NCBI GenBank assembly: GCA_964462785.1
Contig: CAYWZA010000007.1
Span: 1 to 52,228, forward strand
Direction: 5' to 3'
Source: JACQKA01 sp964462785
GTDB lineage: Bacteria; Patescibacteriota; Minisyncoccia; Phycocordibacterales; UBA2100
DNA length: 52,228 bases
Under the pieces are notes generated by a model. That model did no database searches, was not told the DNA's origin, and worked only from the letters and a program-made list of their open reading frames with translations. The position numbers were made by a program, and so were the translations under genes. Shown here one piece after another: positions 1 to 8,486 of the stretch (position 1 is its first letter; each line of letters starts with the position of its first letter).

Positions 1-54
1 TTTCATGCACTTTGATTATCTCAAAGTGTTGCACTTACTTGTTGAACTAGCTGT
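1..54 (+). repeat. Left copy of the 54-bp inverted repeat at the window ends
   Basis: Bases 1-54 are the exact reverse complement of 52174-52227. Inside lies a hairpin: CACTTTGA, loop TTATC, TCAAAGTG. The identity stops abruptly at base 55. Seen directly. A contig that breaks at a dispersed repeat longer than the assembly k-mer would give this, so it need not be a functional terminus of a linear replicon. Confidence 0.9.
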
Positions 55-55
55 A

Positions 56-84
56 TTGCTCTTATATTTGGCATGTTGTATAAT
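56..84 (+). promoter_or_regulatory. Sigma-70-like promoter of the secreted protein gene
   Basis: TTGCTC at 56-61 and a consensus TATAAT at 79-84 are separated by 17 bp. The start codon at 117 follows a GGGAG ribosome-binding sequence, so this transcript has a short leader. Confidence 0.6.
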
Positions 85-116
85 ATAAGAAGATAGCAGC
101 AACGGGAGTATCAAGC

Positions 117-575
117 ATGAAGATAGGCTCTTTGGTCTCAGTATTCGTTCTGGCGCTTTTAGTCGGCATGAGCCCACCTGCCCTAGCCGGCGATTTCTCC
201 GATCGCGTACAATCGGACACCTCATTCATCGCCAAAGCGGAGCCGGTGGAAACGCTTTCTAATTTTGTGGGGGCTCCGTATTTCACTCGCGGGTCGCTCA
301 CCATAGCGCTTTCAGAAGCGCGAAAGGTCGAGGTCACTATCCTTCGAGGGCAGATGTTTGCCGAAGAAGGCAGCATCATCGAAATTCACTTCAACGCGGA
401 AGGCGGAAGCATAAAATTTCTTGATGTTGATGGTGATGGAAGGCTGGATGGGTTTATGTCAGCGCCCAGCCTCCCCGTCGAGATTGAATCGCTACCGAAT
501 AGTCCTGAGGCGGGCATAGAAATGTACGCGCAGCTTCTCGTGGAAATCGAAAAGCTTCTCGGGACGAGTCTCTAG
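117..575 (+). CDS. Small secreted protein with a calcium-loop-like motif
   Basis: Protein of 152 aa, not recognised as a named family. Residues 1-24 form a classic signal peptide ending in ALA-GD, so export is expected. The mature part is acidic and contains DVDGDGRLDG near residue 103, a DxDxDG loop of the kind that binds calcium in EF-hand and dockerin-like proteins; a function in adhesion or a surface structure is only inference. It is the sole plus-strand gene in the first 42 kb, has its own promoter, a GGGAG ribosome-binding site and a strong terminator, and so is an independent transcription unit. It converges on the M23 hydrolase gene. Confidence 0.75.
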   Translation: MKIGSLVSVFVLALLVGMSPPALAGDFSDRVQSDTSFIAKAEPVETLSNFVGAPYFTRGSLTIALSEARKVEVTILRGQMFAEEGSIIEIHFNAEGGSIKFLDVDGDGRLDGFMSAPSLPVEIESLPNSPEAGIEMYAQLLVEIEKLLGTSL

Positions 576-591
576 GAGGTGCGAAGATAGG

Positions 592-625
592 TGGCGGCAG
601 CTATGTTTAGCTGCCGCCATTTTTT
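592..625 (+). terminator. Rho-independent terminator
   Basis: A perfect 12-bp stem (592-603 with 608-619) with a TGTT loop is followed by a run of six T. It ends the secreted-protein unit. The reverse strand lacks a T run after the hairpin. Confidence 0.9.
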
Positions 626-643
626 ATGCAGCAAATTTGAGTA

Positions 644-1915
644 TTACAAATACTCGAGCGGATCGAGATAGGCGTTGAGCGGAGCGACTGGAATCACTGC
701 GTTTGCGCAGGCGGTTTTTTGCTTCACATCACCGAGGCGTTTTAATTGCACGGCATCACTTACATACACGCCGTAATGAAGGTGCGGACCAGTTGAGTAT
801 CCAGTATTGCCGCTATTCCCTATCACATCACCCGTGGAGACTGCGGCGCCTTCAGAGACGGCAATATACGAGAGGTGTGCGTATAGCGTGGAGAGTCCGT
901 TCGCGTGCCGGATAAGCACCCATTTGCCATAGGAATAACAGCCGCGATAGATATCGGTATTGCCGGTGCCAATGACGGTGCCAGAGAGTGATGCGAAGAC
1001 GGGAGTGCCAAGTGAAGCGCGGAAGTCGATGCCATTATGACCCTTGCCGTTGTATGCCCCAGATTTTGCGAAAGCGGTATCGCCAAATTTCTGTGTGATA
1101 AATACGTTTGCAAGCGGCCATGCCAGGATTCCCTTCCCCGCTGACGGAATGCGCGAGGGATCAAAGGTAAATGAAAGTTCTGATTCGAGCGAGCGCAGCG
1201 CTGCTTCAAATTCTTCTTTTGCCGCACGCTTTTCTGCAAGCAATTTTTGATATGAAGACTCAGTTTGTTTGGTGGTCTTGAGTAAGTTGTTTTTCTCGCG
1301 CTGTGTGATGTCGAGTCCGCGTTTTTCTGCCACGAGGGTGTTTTGGTGTGCGATACGTTCGGCACGGCGCGCGTCCGACTCCTTACGAGTTTCAGTAAGT
1401 GATGTTCGGCGTAGATCGAGCTCGTCTACACGCGCTTGCACGTTGAAGTTTATTTGCTCGACATCACTAATTTCGTCCCAAACGCTTTGCAGTGATTCGT
1501 TGTGCAAAAACGATTCAATCATCGACTGCTCTTCGAGCTCATGCATGTGCGTGAGCAGAGCTGCAAGTGATTGCTTGAGGGAATTGATGTGCGTTTCCGC
1601 ATCGGCAATGTTGGTATCAAGTCGATCGATCTCCTTTTCCAGCGTCTCAATCTTTTTCATCTCAACTTGAATGTTGGCGCTCACCTTTTTGCGTGAAATG
1701 TCGATCTCGCGCACCGTACTTTCAAGAGTGCGTTTTTCTGTGTCGATTGCCGTCAACTCCTTTTCATATGCCGCAATCTCCGTTTCAAGCTCCTGAATCT
1801 TTTGCTCATGAGTGGTTATTTTTGACTTGATCTCCTCAGCTTCCTGAGCCGCTGTGTGCGCAGCAAAAAAGAGCGCGATGCCCACACCCAGCACAAGTAC
1901 TGTAGACCTGTTCAT
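644..1915 (-). CDS. EnvC/NlpD-like M23 family murein hydrolase or activator
   Basis: Protein of 423 aa. It has a signal peptide (about residues 1-23), a long coiled coil rich in Glu/Lys heptads (about 25-255) and a C-terminal LytM/M23 domain (about 270-415). The zinc motifs HNGID (HxxxD) and HLH are both present, so the domain may be a catalytic endopeptidase, not a degenerate activator. The architecture matches EnvC-like proteins that act on peptidoglycan at the division site. Its ATG overlaps the stop of gltX as ATGA, so it is translationally coupled to that gene. It is the last gene of the minus-strand wall/division run mraY-ftsW-murG-gltX. The coupling to a tRNA synthetase probably reflects genome compaction. 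Confidence 0.88.
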   Translation of the reverse strand: MNRSTVLVLGVGIALFFAAHTAAQEAEEIKSKITTHEQKIQELETEIAAYEKELTAIDTEKRTLESTVREIDISRKKVSANIQVEMKKIETLEKEIDRLDTNIADAETHINSLKQSLAALLTHMHELEEQSMIESFLHNESLQSVWDEISDVEQINFNVQARVDELDLRRTSLTETRKESDARRAERIAHQNTLVAEKRGLDITQREKNNLLKTTKQTESSYQKLLAEKRAAKEEFEAALRSLESELSFTFDPSRIPSAGKGILAWPLANVFITQKFGDTAFAKSGAYNGKGHNGIDFRASLGTPVFASLSGTVIGTGNTDIYRGCYSYGKWVLIRHANGLSTLYAHLSYIAVSEGAAVSTGDVIGNSGNTGYSTGPHLHYGVYVSDAVQLKRLGDVKQKTACANAVIPVAPLNAYLDPLEYL

Positions 1916-3255
1916 TCCCCCAGTATAGCAAGCGCTGTCTCAATACGGCGGAGTGTTTCCTCACGACCCAGCATATGAGCGACAGTAAAGGGATCCGGTG
2001 ATTTTTCCTGCCCGGTAAGCGCATAGCGCAGCGGCCAGAGCACACTGCCGCGGCCAGAGGCGTCAGCATAGGGCCATATGAGCGCCTTGATGCTGTCTGT
2101 GCTCTCCCACGCAGCGCCTTCGGGATTGCGGAGGAGCTCCTGCGTCTGCGTGAGGTGGCGCACTGCATCTGCTGCGCTCTCCCCTTTCCACGTAATTTTT
2201 GAAATGTCGAGTGTTGGGTTGGGCACAGACAGGAAAAAAAGCTCACCAGTATTGGAAAAAAGCTGAGCAACATCGCTCCACACCTCGGCGCGCTCGCGAA
2301 GGACGGGGATAATTTTTGCCACCGTAGCTGCGTCGGTAATGCCAATTTTCTGAAGTTCTGCCGTTGCGCGTGAAGAAAAATCAGCAGCAGGCATGCGCTT
2401 TATATATTCGCGGTTGAACCAGCGCAATTTCTGCTGATCAAACACGGCCCCGCTCTTTTGGATGCCCTCAAGAGAAAACTGCTGAATGAGTTCGTCCATT
2501 GAGAATATTTCTTGCGGCGTGCCCGGGTTCCAACCCAAGAGAGCGAGATAGTTGATAAGCGCTTCGGGCATGTACCCCTGCTCGCGGTACAAATCAATCG
2601 ATGCTGCGTGTTTGCGCTTCGAAAGTTTTGACTTGTCAGGCGCTAAAATGAGCGGGAAATGACCATAGACAGGACGCGGTAGCCCGAGCGCCTCTTGAAT
2701 AAGAATCTGCCGTGGCGTGTTTGAGATGTGCTCTTCGGCGCGCAGCACGTGGGTCACGCCAGCATCGCCGTCATCGGCAACCACCGCAAAGTGATACAGC
2801 GGATCGTCAATCGAACGCGCAATGACGAAATCACCGAGCTCAGTTGTATCGAAACTCACGGAGCCGCGGATAGCATCATCGAACGTAATTCTCGCGTTTG
2901 GATTTTTGAGACGCACCACCTCGACGGTGCGTGACGGATCGTCTTTCGCGGGTTCTTTGGAAATATACGCATGCCCGCTGTCGACAATTTTCTGCAAAAG
3001 ATCGCGATGCCGGGGCAGGTGCTCGGACTGCACATAGCGCTCATCGGGGTTGAGTCCGCACCATGCAAAATCCTCCCAAATGGCATCCACCCACTCGGGC
3101 TTATTACGCTCCTTATCGGTGTCTTCAATGCGCACGAAATACGTCCCGCCGTGGTGCTTGGCGAACAGATAATTAAACAGCGCCGTCCGCACCGTGCCGA
3201 TATGCATCCGACCGGTCGGGCTGGGGGCTATGCGTGTGCGAACTTTCTGCATCAT
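1912..3255 (-). CDS. gltX: Glutamyl-tRNA synthetase
   Basis: Class I synthetase of 447 aa that charges tRNA-Glu. The N-terminus carries the RIAPSPTGRMHIGT signature (HIGH box), followed by RIEDTD. The second signature is KLSKRKHA (KMSKS equivalent) near residue 215. The length is slightly short of the usual 460-500 aa, and the C-terminal anticodon-binding helices are present. Two consecutive ATG codons start it. A TAAAAT -10 box lies 3 bases before the first and 6 bases before the second (3252), so a leaderless start at 3252 is equally possible. Whether it also mischarges tRNA-Gln cannot be told from this window, which has no gatCAB or glnS. Confidence 0.95.
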   Translation of the reverse strand: MMQKVRTRIAPSPTGRMHIGTVRTALFNYLFAKHHGGTYFVRIEDTDKERNKPEWVDAIWEDFAWCGLNPDERYVQSEHLPRHRDLLQKIVDSGHAYISKEPAKDDPSRTVEVVRLKNPNARITFDDAIRGSVSFDTTELGDFVIARSIDDPLYHFAVVADDGDAGVTHVLRAEEHISNTPRQILIQEALGLPRPVYGHFPLILAPDKSKLSKRKHAASIDLYREQGYMPEALINYLALLGWNPGTPQEIFSMDELIQQFSLEGIQKSGAVFDQQKLRWFNREYIKRMPAADFSSRATAELQKIGITDAATVAKIIPVLRERAEVWSDVAQLFSNTGELFFLSVPNPTLDISKITWKGESAADAVRHLTQTQELLRNPEGAAWESTDSIKALIWPYADASGRGSVLWPLRYALTGQEKSPDPFTVAHMLGREETLRRIETALAILGE

Positions 3256-3290
3256 TCTATTTTAGCGCTTAATACTGCTCTAGGGAAACA

Positions 3291-3359
3291 GACGGACCCC
3301 CCGGAGTAATGCTCACGAGGCCCCCTTGGGTGAGCGAAGTCGCCTCATCGGGGAGGTTA
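3291..3359. repeat. Structured intergenic DNA abutting the murG stop codon
   Basis: The gap holds nested imperfect inverted repeats: an outer C-rich arm against CGGGGAGGT, GAGGC against GCCTC, and an inner GCTCAC/GTGAGC. The right arm runs into the TAA of murG. It resembles the longer inverted-repeat elements elsewhere in the window but is weaker, and it could simply be a terminator remnant. Confidence 0.4.
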
Positions 3360-4496
3360 AGTAGTATGCTCCAGTGCGATATCGACGACGGCTTTGGCGA
3401 TCTTTTTGGCGGCGTCGCGGCGGCAGAAGGCTTGGGCGGCGGTCTTCATGGCTTCCTGCGCTTCCTTGTCGCCCAGAATGCGCTCTATCTCTGCAACGAG
3501 AAGATGCGGAGTGAGATTTTGCTGTTCGATGACAATCGCGGCTCCCGAGCGAGCGTATGAGAATGCGTTTTTAATTTGATCATGCGACACATCGGCGGGG
3601 ATGGGCACGAGGATTGCCGGTATGCCCCACGATGCGATTTCAAAAATGCTTCCGGAGCCTGCGCGGGAGATAATCAGATTTGTGACGCCGGCGGTCATGC
3701 GTAGCGCGAGGACGTTGAGAAGCCCGAAAGCGCGGTAGCGATTGTCATATTTTGTACTCTGCAAAATGAGACCCGACATGCCCTTCGCCTCTTCCAGGTT
3801 CGCCTTCCCCGTTTGGTGCACGACATTATATTTTTCGATGAGGAGCGGGAGCGCATCCATGATGACGTTATTGATGGATTGCGCACCTTGCGAGCCGCCG
3901 AGGACAAAAATCGTTGGGACGCTCGGATCGATTTTCAGAAATTCGTGACCGCCCTCGGTTGCCGGGTACTCGATCTCTTTGCGGATGGGGTGCCCGACGT
4001 GTGCAATCTTGCCGCGCACTTTTTCAGGAAATTTCATCGCTGCATCGGGGTGTGCCACAGCGATGTACTGTGCAAATTTCGAAGACCAGAGCGAGACAAT
4101 TCCCGGCTCTGCATCGGCGTCGTAGATCACTACAGGAATATTTAAAATACGCGCGGCGACGAGTGTGGGAAATGCCGCATAGCCGCCGCTGCTCAGCACA
4201 ACATCAGGATACAGGGAAAAAATCTGAGAAATTGCTCGAATAATGCCGATAGCCGTTTTGAAAAAATCAAAAATTGAAATTAAGGATGCATTGCGGCGCA
4301 ATTTACCAGCCGGCGCGTCGAGGTGTGTGATGTCTGTCTCCATCAGCGCATCGTGATCAAACGGTGCGGGACCAAGATGCAGCAGCTCGGGCGTGATCAG
4401 CTTGCGTTCGGTCACATATTCGTGGATACGCTCGGCAACAGCAATGAGCGGATAGAAATGCCCGCCTGTTCCCCCGCCGGTGAGTACAATTTTCAT
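3357..4496 (-). CDS. murG: UDP-GlcNAc:lipid I N-acetylglucosaminyltransferase MurG
   Basis: Protein of 379 aa, GT28 family. It converts lipid I to lipid II on the inner face of the membrane, the last cytoplasmic step of peptidoglycan synthesis. The N-terminus shows the glycine-rich GGGTGGHFYP motif, and the C-terminal half has LGGSQGAQSIN and the ISRAGSGSIFE nucleotide-sugar site. Length and domain order are standard. A TATACT box lies 16 bases before the ATG and no clear Shine-Dalgarno sequence is visible. It lies between ftsW and gltX in a dcw-like gene run. Confidence 0.95.
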   Translation of the reverse strand: MKIVLTGGGTGGHFYPLIAVAERIHEYVTERKLITPELLHLGPAPFDHDALMETDITHLDAPAGKLRRNASLISIFDFFKTAIGIIRAISQIFSLYPDVVLSSGGYAAFPTLVAARILNIPVVIYDADAEPGIVSLWSSKFAQYIAVAHPDAAMKFPEKVRGKIAHVGHPIRKEIEYPATEGGHEFLKIDPSVPTIFVLGGSQGAQSINNVIMDALPLLIEKYNVVHQTGKANLEEAKGMSGLILQSTKYDNRYRAFGLLNVLALRMTAGVTNLIISRAGSGSIFEIASWGIPAILVPIPADVSHDQIKNAFSYARSGAAIVIEQQNLTPHLLVAEIERILGDKEAQEAMKTAAQAFCRRDAAKKIAKAVVDIALEHTT

Positions 4497-4537
4497 GGAA
4501 TTAATTAATATTAGTATAGCAACTTTCTTAGGGCTCC

Positions 4538-4662
4538 GTCAGACATCCTTCCAAGAGACCGCTCCAAGGCCGGCCTACGGCACTGCGTTTTGCAACCAAT
4601 CGCTTCGCTCTTGGGCAAAACGGGAGCTTGGCCGGTCTTAGTCTCTTGGAAGGATGTCTGAC
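4538..4662. mobile_element. MITE-like inverted-repeat element between ftsW and murG
   Basis: A 125-bp segment is bounded by a perfect 22-bp terminal inverted repeat (4538-4559 and 4641-4662; it starts GTCAGACATCCTTCC). Further inward, CCAAGGCCGG and CTTGGCCGG are also roughly inverted. It has no coding capacity. The right end is only 6 bp from the ftsW stop codon (TGA at 4669-4671). Calling it mobile is inference from the architecture. Confidence 0.65.
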
Positions 4663-4668
4663 TCCGCT

Positions 4669-5772
4669 TCATGCTCGTTTGGTGTGCCGGGAAATGTTGA
4701 TGAGGATGCCTGCGCCAGCAAGCGCCACAAAAAGCGCCGTCCCCCCTTGGCTCATAAAGACGAGCGGAATACCGGTCAATGGCATGATTCCAAGCATTGC
4801 TGCCATGTTGAAAAATGATTGGGAGGCGATGTATGCGGTGATACCGACCGCTACGAGCCCGCCGAAATAATCAGGGGCGCGAATGCCGACTGAAAACCCG
4901 CGAAGCATAAATACAATGAACAGCATGACGGCAGAGACTGTGCCGACGAAGCCAAACTCTTCGCCCATGACTGCAAAAATAGAATCGCCTACCGGCTCGG
5001 GCAAGTATTGAAATTTCTGGATACTGCGCCCAAGACCCCGACCGGTGAGCTCGCCCGAGCCTATCGCAAGCAATGATTGGTGTGCCTGGTACGATGCTCC
5101 TTTGAGATCATTTGCTGGATGTATGAAGGTTTCGATACGATCGCGTACATAGCCATGCTGTGCAAACGCAGCTGCGGCGATGATTGCCCCCGCGATGATA
5201 AGCGTGCCGATGTGTCGCGCCGGTGCACCGGCGGCAAGAAACATGACGCCGGCGGTGATGAGCAGGACGCCCAGGGTGCCATGATCAGGCTGCAGGAGGA
5301 GGAGTATTGCAGGAATGCTCACAATCGCAATGAATCCCCCCAAGCCGTAATACCAACTTTCAATCTCGTTCTTGAAGTGGGTGAAGTATGCTGCAAGCGC
5401 AATGATGAGGGCGATTTTAAGCGGCTCGGATGGCTGGAGCGTGAGCGGTCCCACGTGGAGCCAGCGCTGAGAGCCACCGTGCGTCATGCCAATCACAGGC
5501 AGGAATACAAGTGCGGTGAGTATGAGCGCTGCAACAAATATATAGGGCGCGAGCGTGCGCCATATCCTATAGGGTATCCATGCGCACGCGAATAGAGCGA
5601 TGCTGCCCAGCCCGAAGCCGAGCAAAAAATGATTTGCAACGATACTCGCAACAGAATTTCCCTCTCGTGCAAACAAGCCGAGCGATGCGGATGAAAACAC
5701 AAGAAGACCAAAACAAAGGAGGCTCCCCAATGAGATTAGAAGTATGGTATCAGGATAGCCTTTTCCCCGCAT
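4669..5772 (-). CDS. ftsW: SEDS peptidoglycan polymerase FtsW
   Basis: Protein of 367 aa with about ten membrane segments. SEDS proteins polymerise lipid II into glycan strands together with a class B penicillin-binding protein. Diagnostic stretches are GSQRWLHVGPLTLQPSE near residue 100 and, in the large extracellular loop, YQAHQSLLAIGSGELTGRG and PEPVGDSIFAVMGEEFG. These favour FtsW over RodA. I take the ATG at 5772 (MRGKGYPD) over an in-frame TTG 12 bases upstream. It sits between mraY and murG, as in a dcw cluster. No penicillin-binding partner is in the window. Confidence 0.9.
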   Translation of the reverse strand: MRGKGYPDTILLISLGSLLCFGLLVFSSASLGLFAREGNSVASIVANHFLLGFGLGSIALFACAWIPYRIWRTLAPYIFVAALILTALVFLPVIGMTHGGSQRWLHVGPLTLQPSEPLKIALIIALAAYFTHFKNEIESWYYGLGGFIAIVSIPAILLLLQPDHGTLGVLLITAGVMFLAAGAPARHIGTLIIAGAIIAAAAFAQHGYVRDRIETFIHPANDLKGASYQAHQSLLAIGSGELTGRGLGRSIQKFQYLPEPVGDSIFAVMGEEFGFVGTVSAVMLFIVFMLRGFSVGIRAPDYFGGLVAVGITAYIASQSFFNMAAMLGIMPLTGIPLVFMSQGGTALFVALAGAGILINISRHTKRA

Positions 5773-5798
5773 AAGATGTTGCAATAGCTCGCATTACC

Positions 5799-6860
5799 TC
5801 ACGCTCCTACGAGCGCAATAATGACCCCGAGAAAAGCAAACATGATAGCAAGAATCCAGTACCGCATGGTTACTTTGTATCCTGGCCAGCCGATCGCTTC
5901 GAAATGATGATGGAGCGGCGCGACGCGGAATAATTTTTTCCCACGAAAACGCTTTGACGCGATTTGCAGTATGTTTGATGCCACCGTGGTGACGAGCAAA
6001 AAGCCGATGATGGGCAAGACAGCAATGCCGATCCCCTCCCCCGGCGTGTCTGTCATGAAGGCGAGCACGGCAATGGTGAGTGTGAGCGCCATCGTGCCTG
6101 TTTCTGTCATGTAGAAGCGTGCAGGGGGGATATTGAACCACAAAAATGCGAGAATGCCTCCCAAGACTGCTGCAGAAAAAGCGGCGAGATTGATCTGATG
6201 TTGAGCAGTCGCAATGAGTGTGTATGAAGCAAATACAGCGGCAAAAATCCCGCCAGAAAGCCCGTCGATGCCGTCGATGACACCACTTGCATAGAGCGCG
6301 AGCGCAACGAGAATGAAAAACGGCACGATGAGCCAGCCGATATACAGCGGATCGCCGAATGGAATACCGATTGCAACAACGTCGAGCTTTGCATAAAACC
6401 AGTAGCCAATGAAGAGCGCAAGTGCAAAAATGACCACCAAACGATAGCGCAGTGGCATGCCCCGCCCTTCGCCGCGTACATCGAGATAATCGCTTGCAAA
6501 CCCAACCCACGCACCAATCAGAAGCGTGGTGAGCGGAATCCAGGTTTGATCTCGTGAAAGAAAATCGAGTTTGAGTGTCGCGGCTGTCGGCCACCATTTT
6601 GCAAGCAGTGCAATGCCAAAGATAGTAATGAGGACACTCGCCCAGATGACGATGCCGCCCATGCGCGGTGTTTTCACTTCGCCATCCTTGTGCAGACGAT
6701 TGAATTCAGTTGCTTCGTTGCCGTCGAGTGCTGTCTTCCCGGGGTTTTTCTTCCACACGCTATGTTTATAGAGATGGTAGGTAACGATGGGGGTGATACC
6801 AATTCCCACAATGAATGAAATGACCGCAGGGGCTATCACCTTTATCATGTCTACGGGCAT
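5799..6860 (-). CDS. mraY: Phospho-N-acetylmuramoyl-pentapeptide transferase MraY, divergent active site
   Basis: Protein of 353 aa with about ten membrane helices. It makes lipid I from UDP-MurNAc-pentapeptide and undecaprenyl phosphate. Family marks include KTPRMGG, FLWFN, DGIDGL and the C-terminal LHHHFEAIGWP. Several canonical residues differ: the usual aspartate pair after the glycine (GFxDD) reads GFASD, and the usual MGDTGS reads MTETG. The DGxDGL and HHH motifs remain. A TATAAT box lies 8 bases before the ATG, so the mRNA is probably leaderless. The gene order with ftsW and murG supports the call despite the substitutions. Confidence 0.88.
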   Translation of the reverse strand: MPVDMIKVIAPAVISFIVGIGITPIVTYHLYKHSVWKKNPGKTALDGNEATEFNRLHKDGEVKTPRMGGIVIWASVLITIFGIALLAKWWPTAATLKLDFLSRDQTWIPLTTLLIGAWVGFASDYLDVRGEGRGMPLRYRLVVIFALALFIGYWFYAKLDVVAIGIPFGDPLYIGWLIVPFFILVALALYASGVIDGIDGLSGGIFAAVFASYTLIATAQHQINLAAFSAAVLGGILAFLWFNIPPARFYMTETGTMALTLTIAVLAFMTDTPGEGIGIAVLPIIGFLLVTTVASNILQIASKRFRGKKLFRVAPLHHHFEAIGWPGYKVTMRYWILAIMFAFLGVIIALVGA

Positions 6861-6926
6861 ATACGCTTATTATACAACAACTTGAGGTGTGCGGCACACC
6901 AGACAAAGGATGCTCAGGAGTCGTTT

Positions 6927-7901
6927 CTACAAGGTAGTGCGTGCAGCTTGGACGAGGGTTTTTATGTCCTCAAATCTGCCCTGCTGTGTTGAGCCAAGCA
7001 CGACAACAATGATCGGGTGCCCTAAGCCTGCATCGAAGGCAACGGCGAGGTTGCCACCCGCGAGATCGGTGTAGCCGGTTTTCCCGCCGATGATACCGGG
7101 GATTTGCCCAAGTGCCTCGTTGGTGTTCACTGCCTCGTGCGTGATACCGCTCTCAGAGGTGAGGAGCATATCATCGCGCGTGGTGCCGTCGAGTATTGCC
7201 TGCTCGTGCAGCGCAAGGTGTGCAAGCAAGAGTGCCACGTCGTGGGCGGACGCGTATGCACCAGCCATGGAGGTGCTCTCATCCAGACCAGTCGGATTGA
7301 CGAAAAACATGCTAGCAAGACCAAGCTCGCGCGCGCGACGATTCATGAGGAGCACCGCGCGGGTTGTCGATTCGTTGCTGAGCGCAAGTGCGAGCGCCTG
7401 TGCGCCATCGTTTGATGATGGAATAAGAGTTGCGTCGATGAGATCTTGGAGCGCCCATACTTCGCCCGCACGTAAGCCGGTATCACCCTCGGCGGTGAGC
7501 GCTTGCGACGTCACGGTGATCGCATCATCGCTCGGTAGCGTCTCGACAGCAATAAGCGCGAGCATGAGTTTGGTAAGGGATGCAAGCGGCAATTGAGCAT
7601 CGGCATTTTTTGCAAAAAGTACTTTCCGCTGGTGTGCGTCATAGACGATCGCGGCACGCGCCGTGAGCGGCACATCGCCTATTGCAGCTGCAGCTGCTGC
7701 TTGCGATGCGCGTGCTGTGGTCAGGGTGTTTGTTGGGTTTGGCAGTGCGTCGGCAAACCAAAACGCTCCCGCAAACAACACAAGACACAATGCAGCTGCA
7801 ATTGTTGCAGGCATTGGAAATGCCGGTCCGATTTCTCGTTCATGCGGAATTGTGACTGCGGATTGCTGCAGATTATTTTGCAATTGTGTTTGGGGGTCCA
7901 T
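6927..7901 (-). CDS. Serine-type D-Ala-D-Ala carboxypeptidase (S11, DacA-like)
   Basis: Protein of 324 aa with one membrane segment at about residues 30-52 and then an exported penicillin-binding domain. All three active-site motifs are visible: SLTK (about 108-111, SxxK), SSN (about 162-164) and KTG in GGKTGYTDLAGGN. Such enzymes trim the terminal D-Ala from peptidoglycan stem peptides and so control cross-linking. It lacks the C-terminal amphipathic anchor of E. coli DacA and is anchored at the N-terminus instead. It starts 6 bases after scpB ends and precedes mraY on the same strand. Confidence 0.9.
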   Translation of the reverse strand: MDPQTQLQNNLQQSAVTIPHEREIGPAFPMPATIAAALCLVLFAGAFWFADALPNPTNTLTTARASQAAAAAAIGDVPLTARAAIVYDAHQRKVLFAKNADAQLPLASLTKLMLALIAVETLPSDDAITVTSQALTAEGDTGLRAGEVWALQDLIDATLIPSSNDGAQALALALSNESTTRAVLLMNRRARELGLASMFFVNPTGLDESTSMAGAYASAHDVALLLAHLALHEQAILDGTTRDDMLLTSESGITHEAVNTNEALGQIPGIIGGKTGYTDLAGGNLAVAFDAGLGHPIIVVVLGSTQQGRFEDIKTLVQAARTTL

Positions 7902-7907
7902 AGGGAT

Positions 7908-8477
7908 TTATACAGTCTGCTGCTCCGCGGCGCTCTCTTTTGCGTGTTCGGCGTCGCGACGCTCAAGAAACTCTTTGATCGCTGCACGAAGTTCCGCAGC
8001 TTCAGGCAGAGCGTCGGCGCTCGAGATGCCGAGATGGGTTAAGAGATCAATAGTCGGTTGATAGACTCCCTCGCGGCTTTCCCCTTTTGTGCGCTCAATG
8101 AGTCCGCGTAAAAGGAGCGTGCGCATTGAGGAGTTTGAATTGACGCCGCGAATATAATCAATTTGTGAGCGTGTCGCCGGGCCTTGGTAGAGCAGAATGC
8201 TCAAGATCTCGAGCCCCGCCTGCCCGATTTCTCGCTCCTCCGGATCACCCACAAGCGGACGCACTTTTTCTTCAAGCAGCGCGGGGACGGCAAGTGCAGC
8301 CGTGGTTTCACTGCGAATGAGGGTGACGCCATGGGTCAGGCGCGCATTGAGCACATCGAGGGCCGCGCGCACATCGGCTGCCGAAGCCCCAGAGAGCTTG
8401 GCGAGGCGATCCAGTGTGATCGGCTCCCCCGCCGCAAAAAGCAGTGCTTCCAGAGTGGTATCGAGTGAATCATTCAT
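7908..8477 (-). CDS. scpB: Segregation and condensation protein B
   Basis: Protein of 189 aa, the usual ScpB size, with two winged-helix domains. It is recognised by the N-terminal ALLFAAGEPITLDRLAKL, the central AGLEILSILLYQGPATRSQI and RGLIERTKG. ScpB dimerises and joins ScpA and SMC in the condensin complex that compacts and separates the chromosome. It lies 9 bases after scpA and 6 bases before the carboxypeptidase gene, in one probable operon. The C-terminal tail is charged and poorly conserved, as is normal for this family. Confidence 0.92.
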   Translation of the reverse strand: MNDSLDTTLEALLFAAGEPITLDRLAKLSGASAADVRAALDVLNARLTHGVTLIRSETTAALAVPALLEEKVRPLVGDPEEREIGQAGLEILSILLYQGPATRSQIDYIRGVNSNSSMRTLLLRGLIERTKGESREGVYQPTIDLLTHLGISSADALPEAAELRAAIKEFLERRDAEHAKESAAEQQTV

Positions 8478-8486
8478 AGAAAATAG

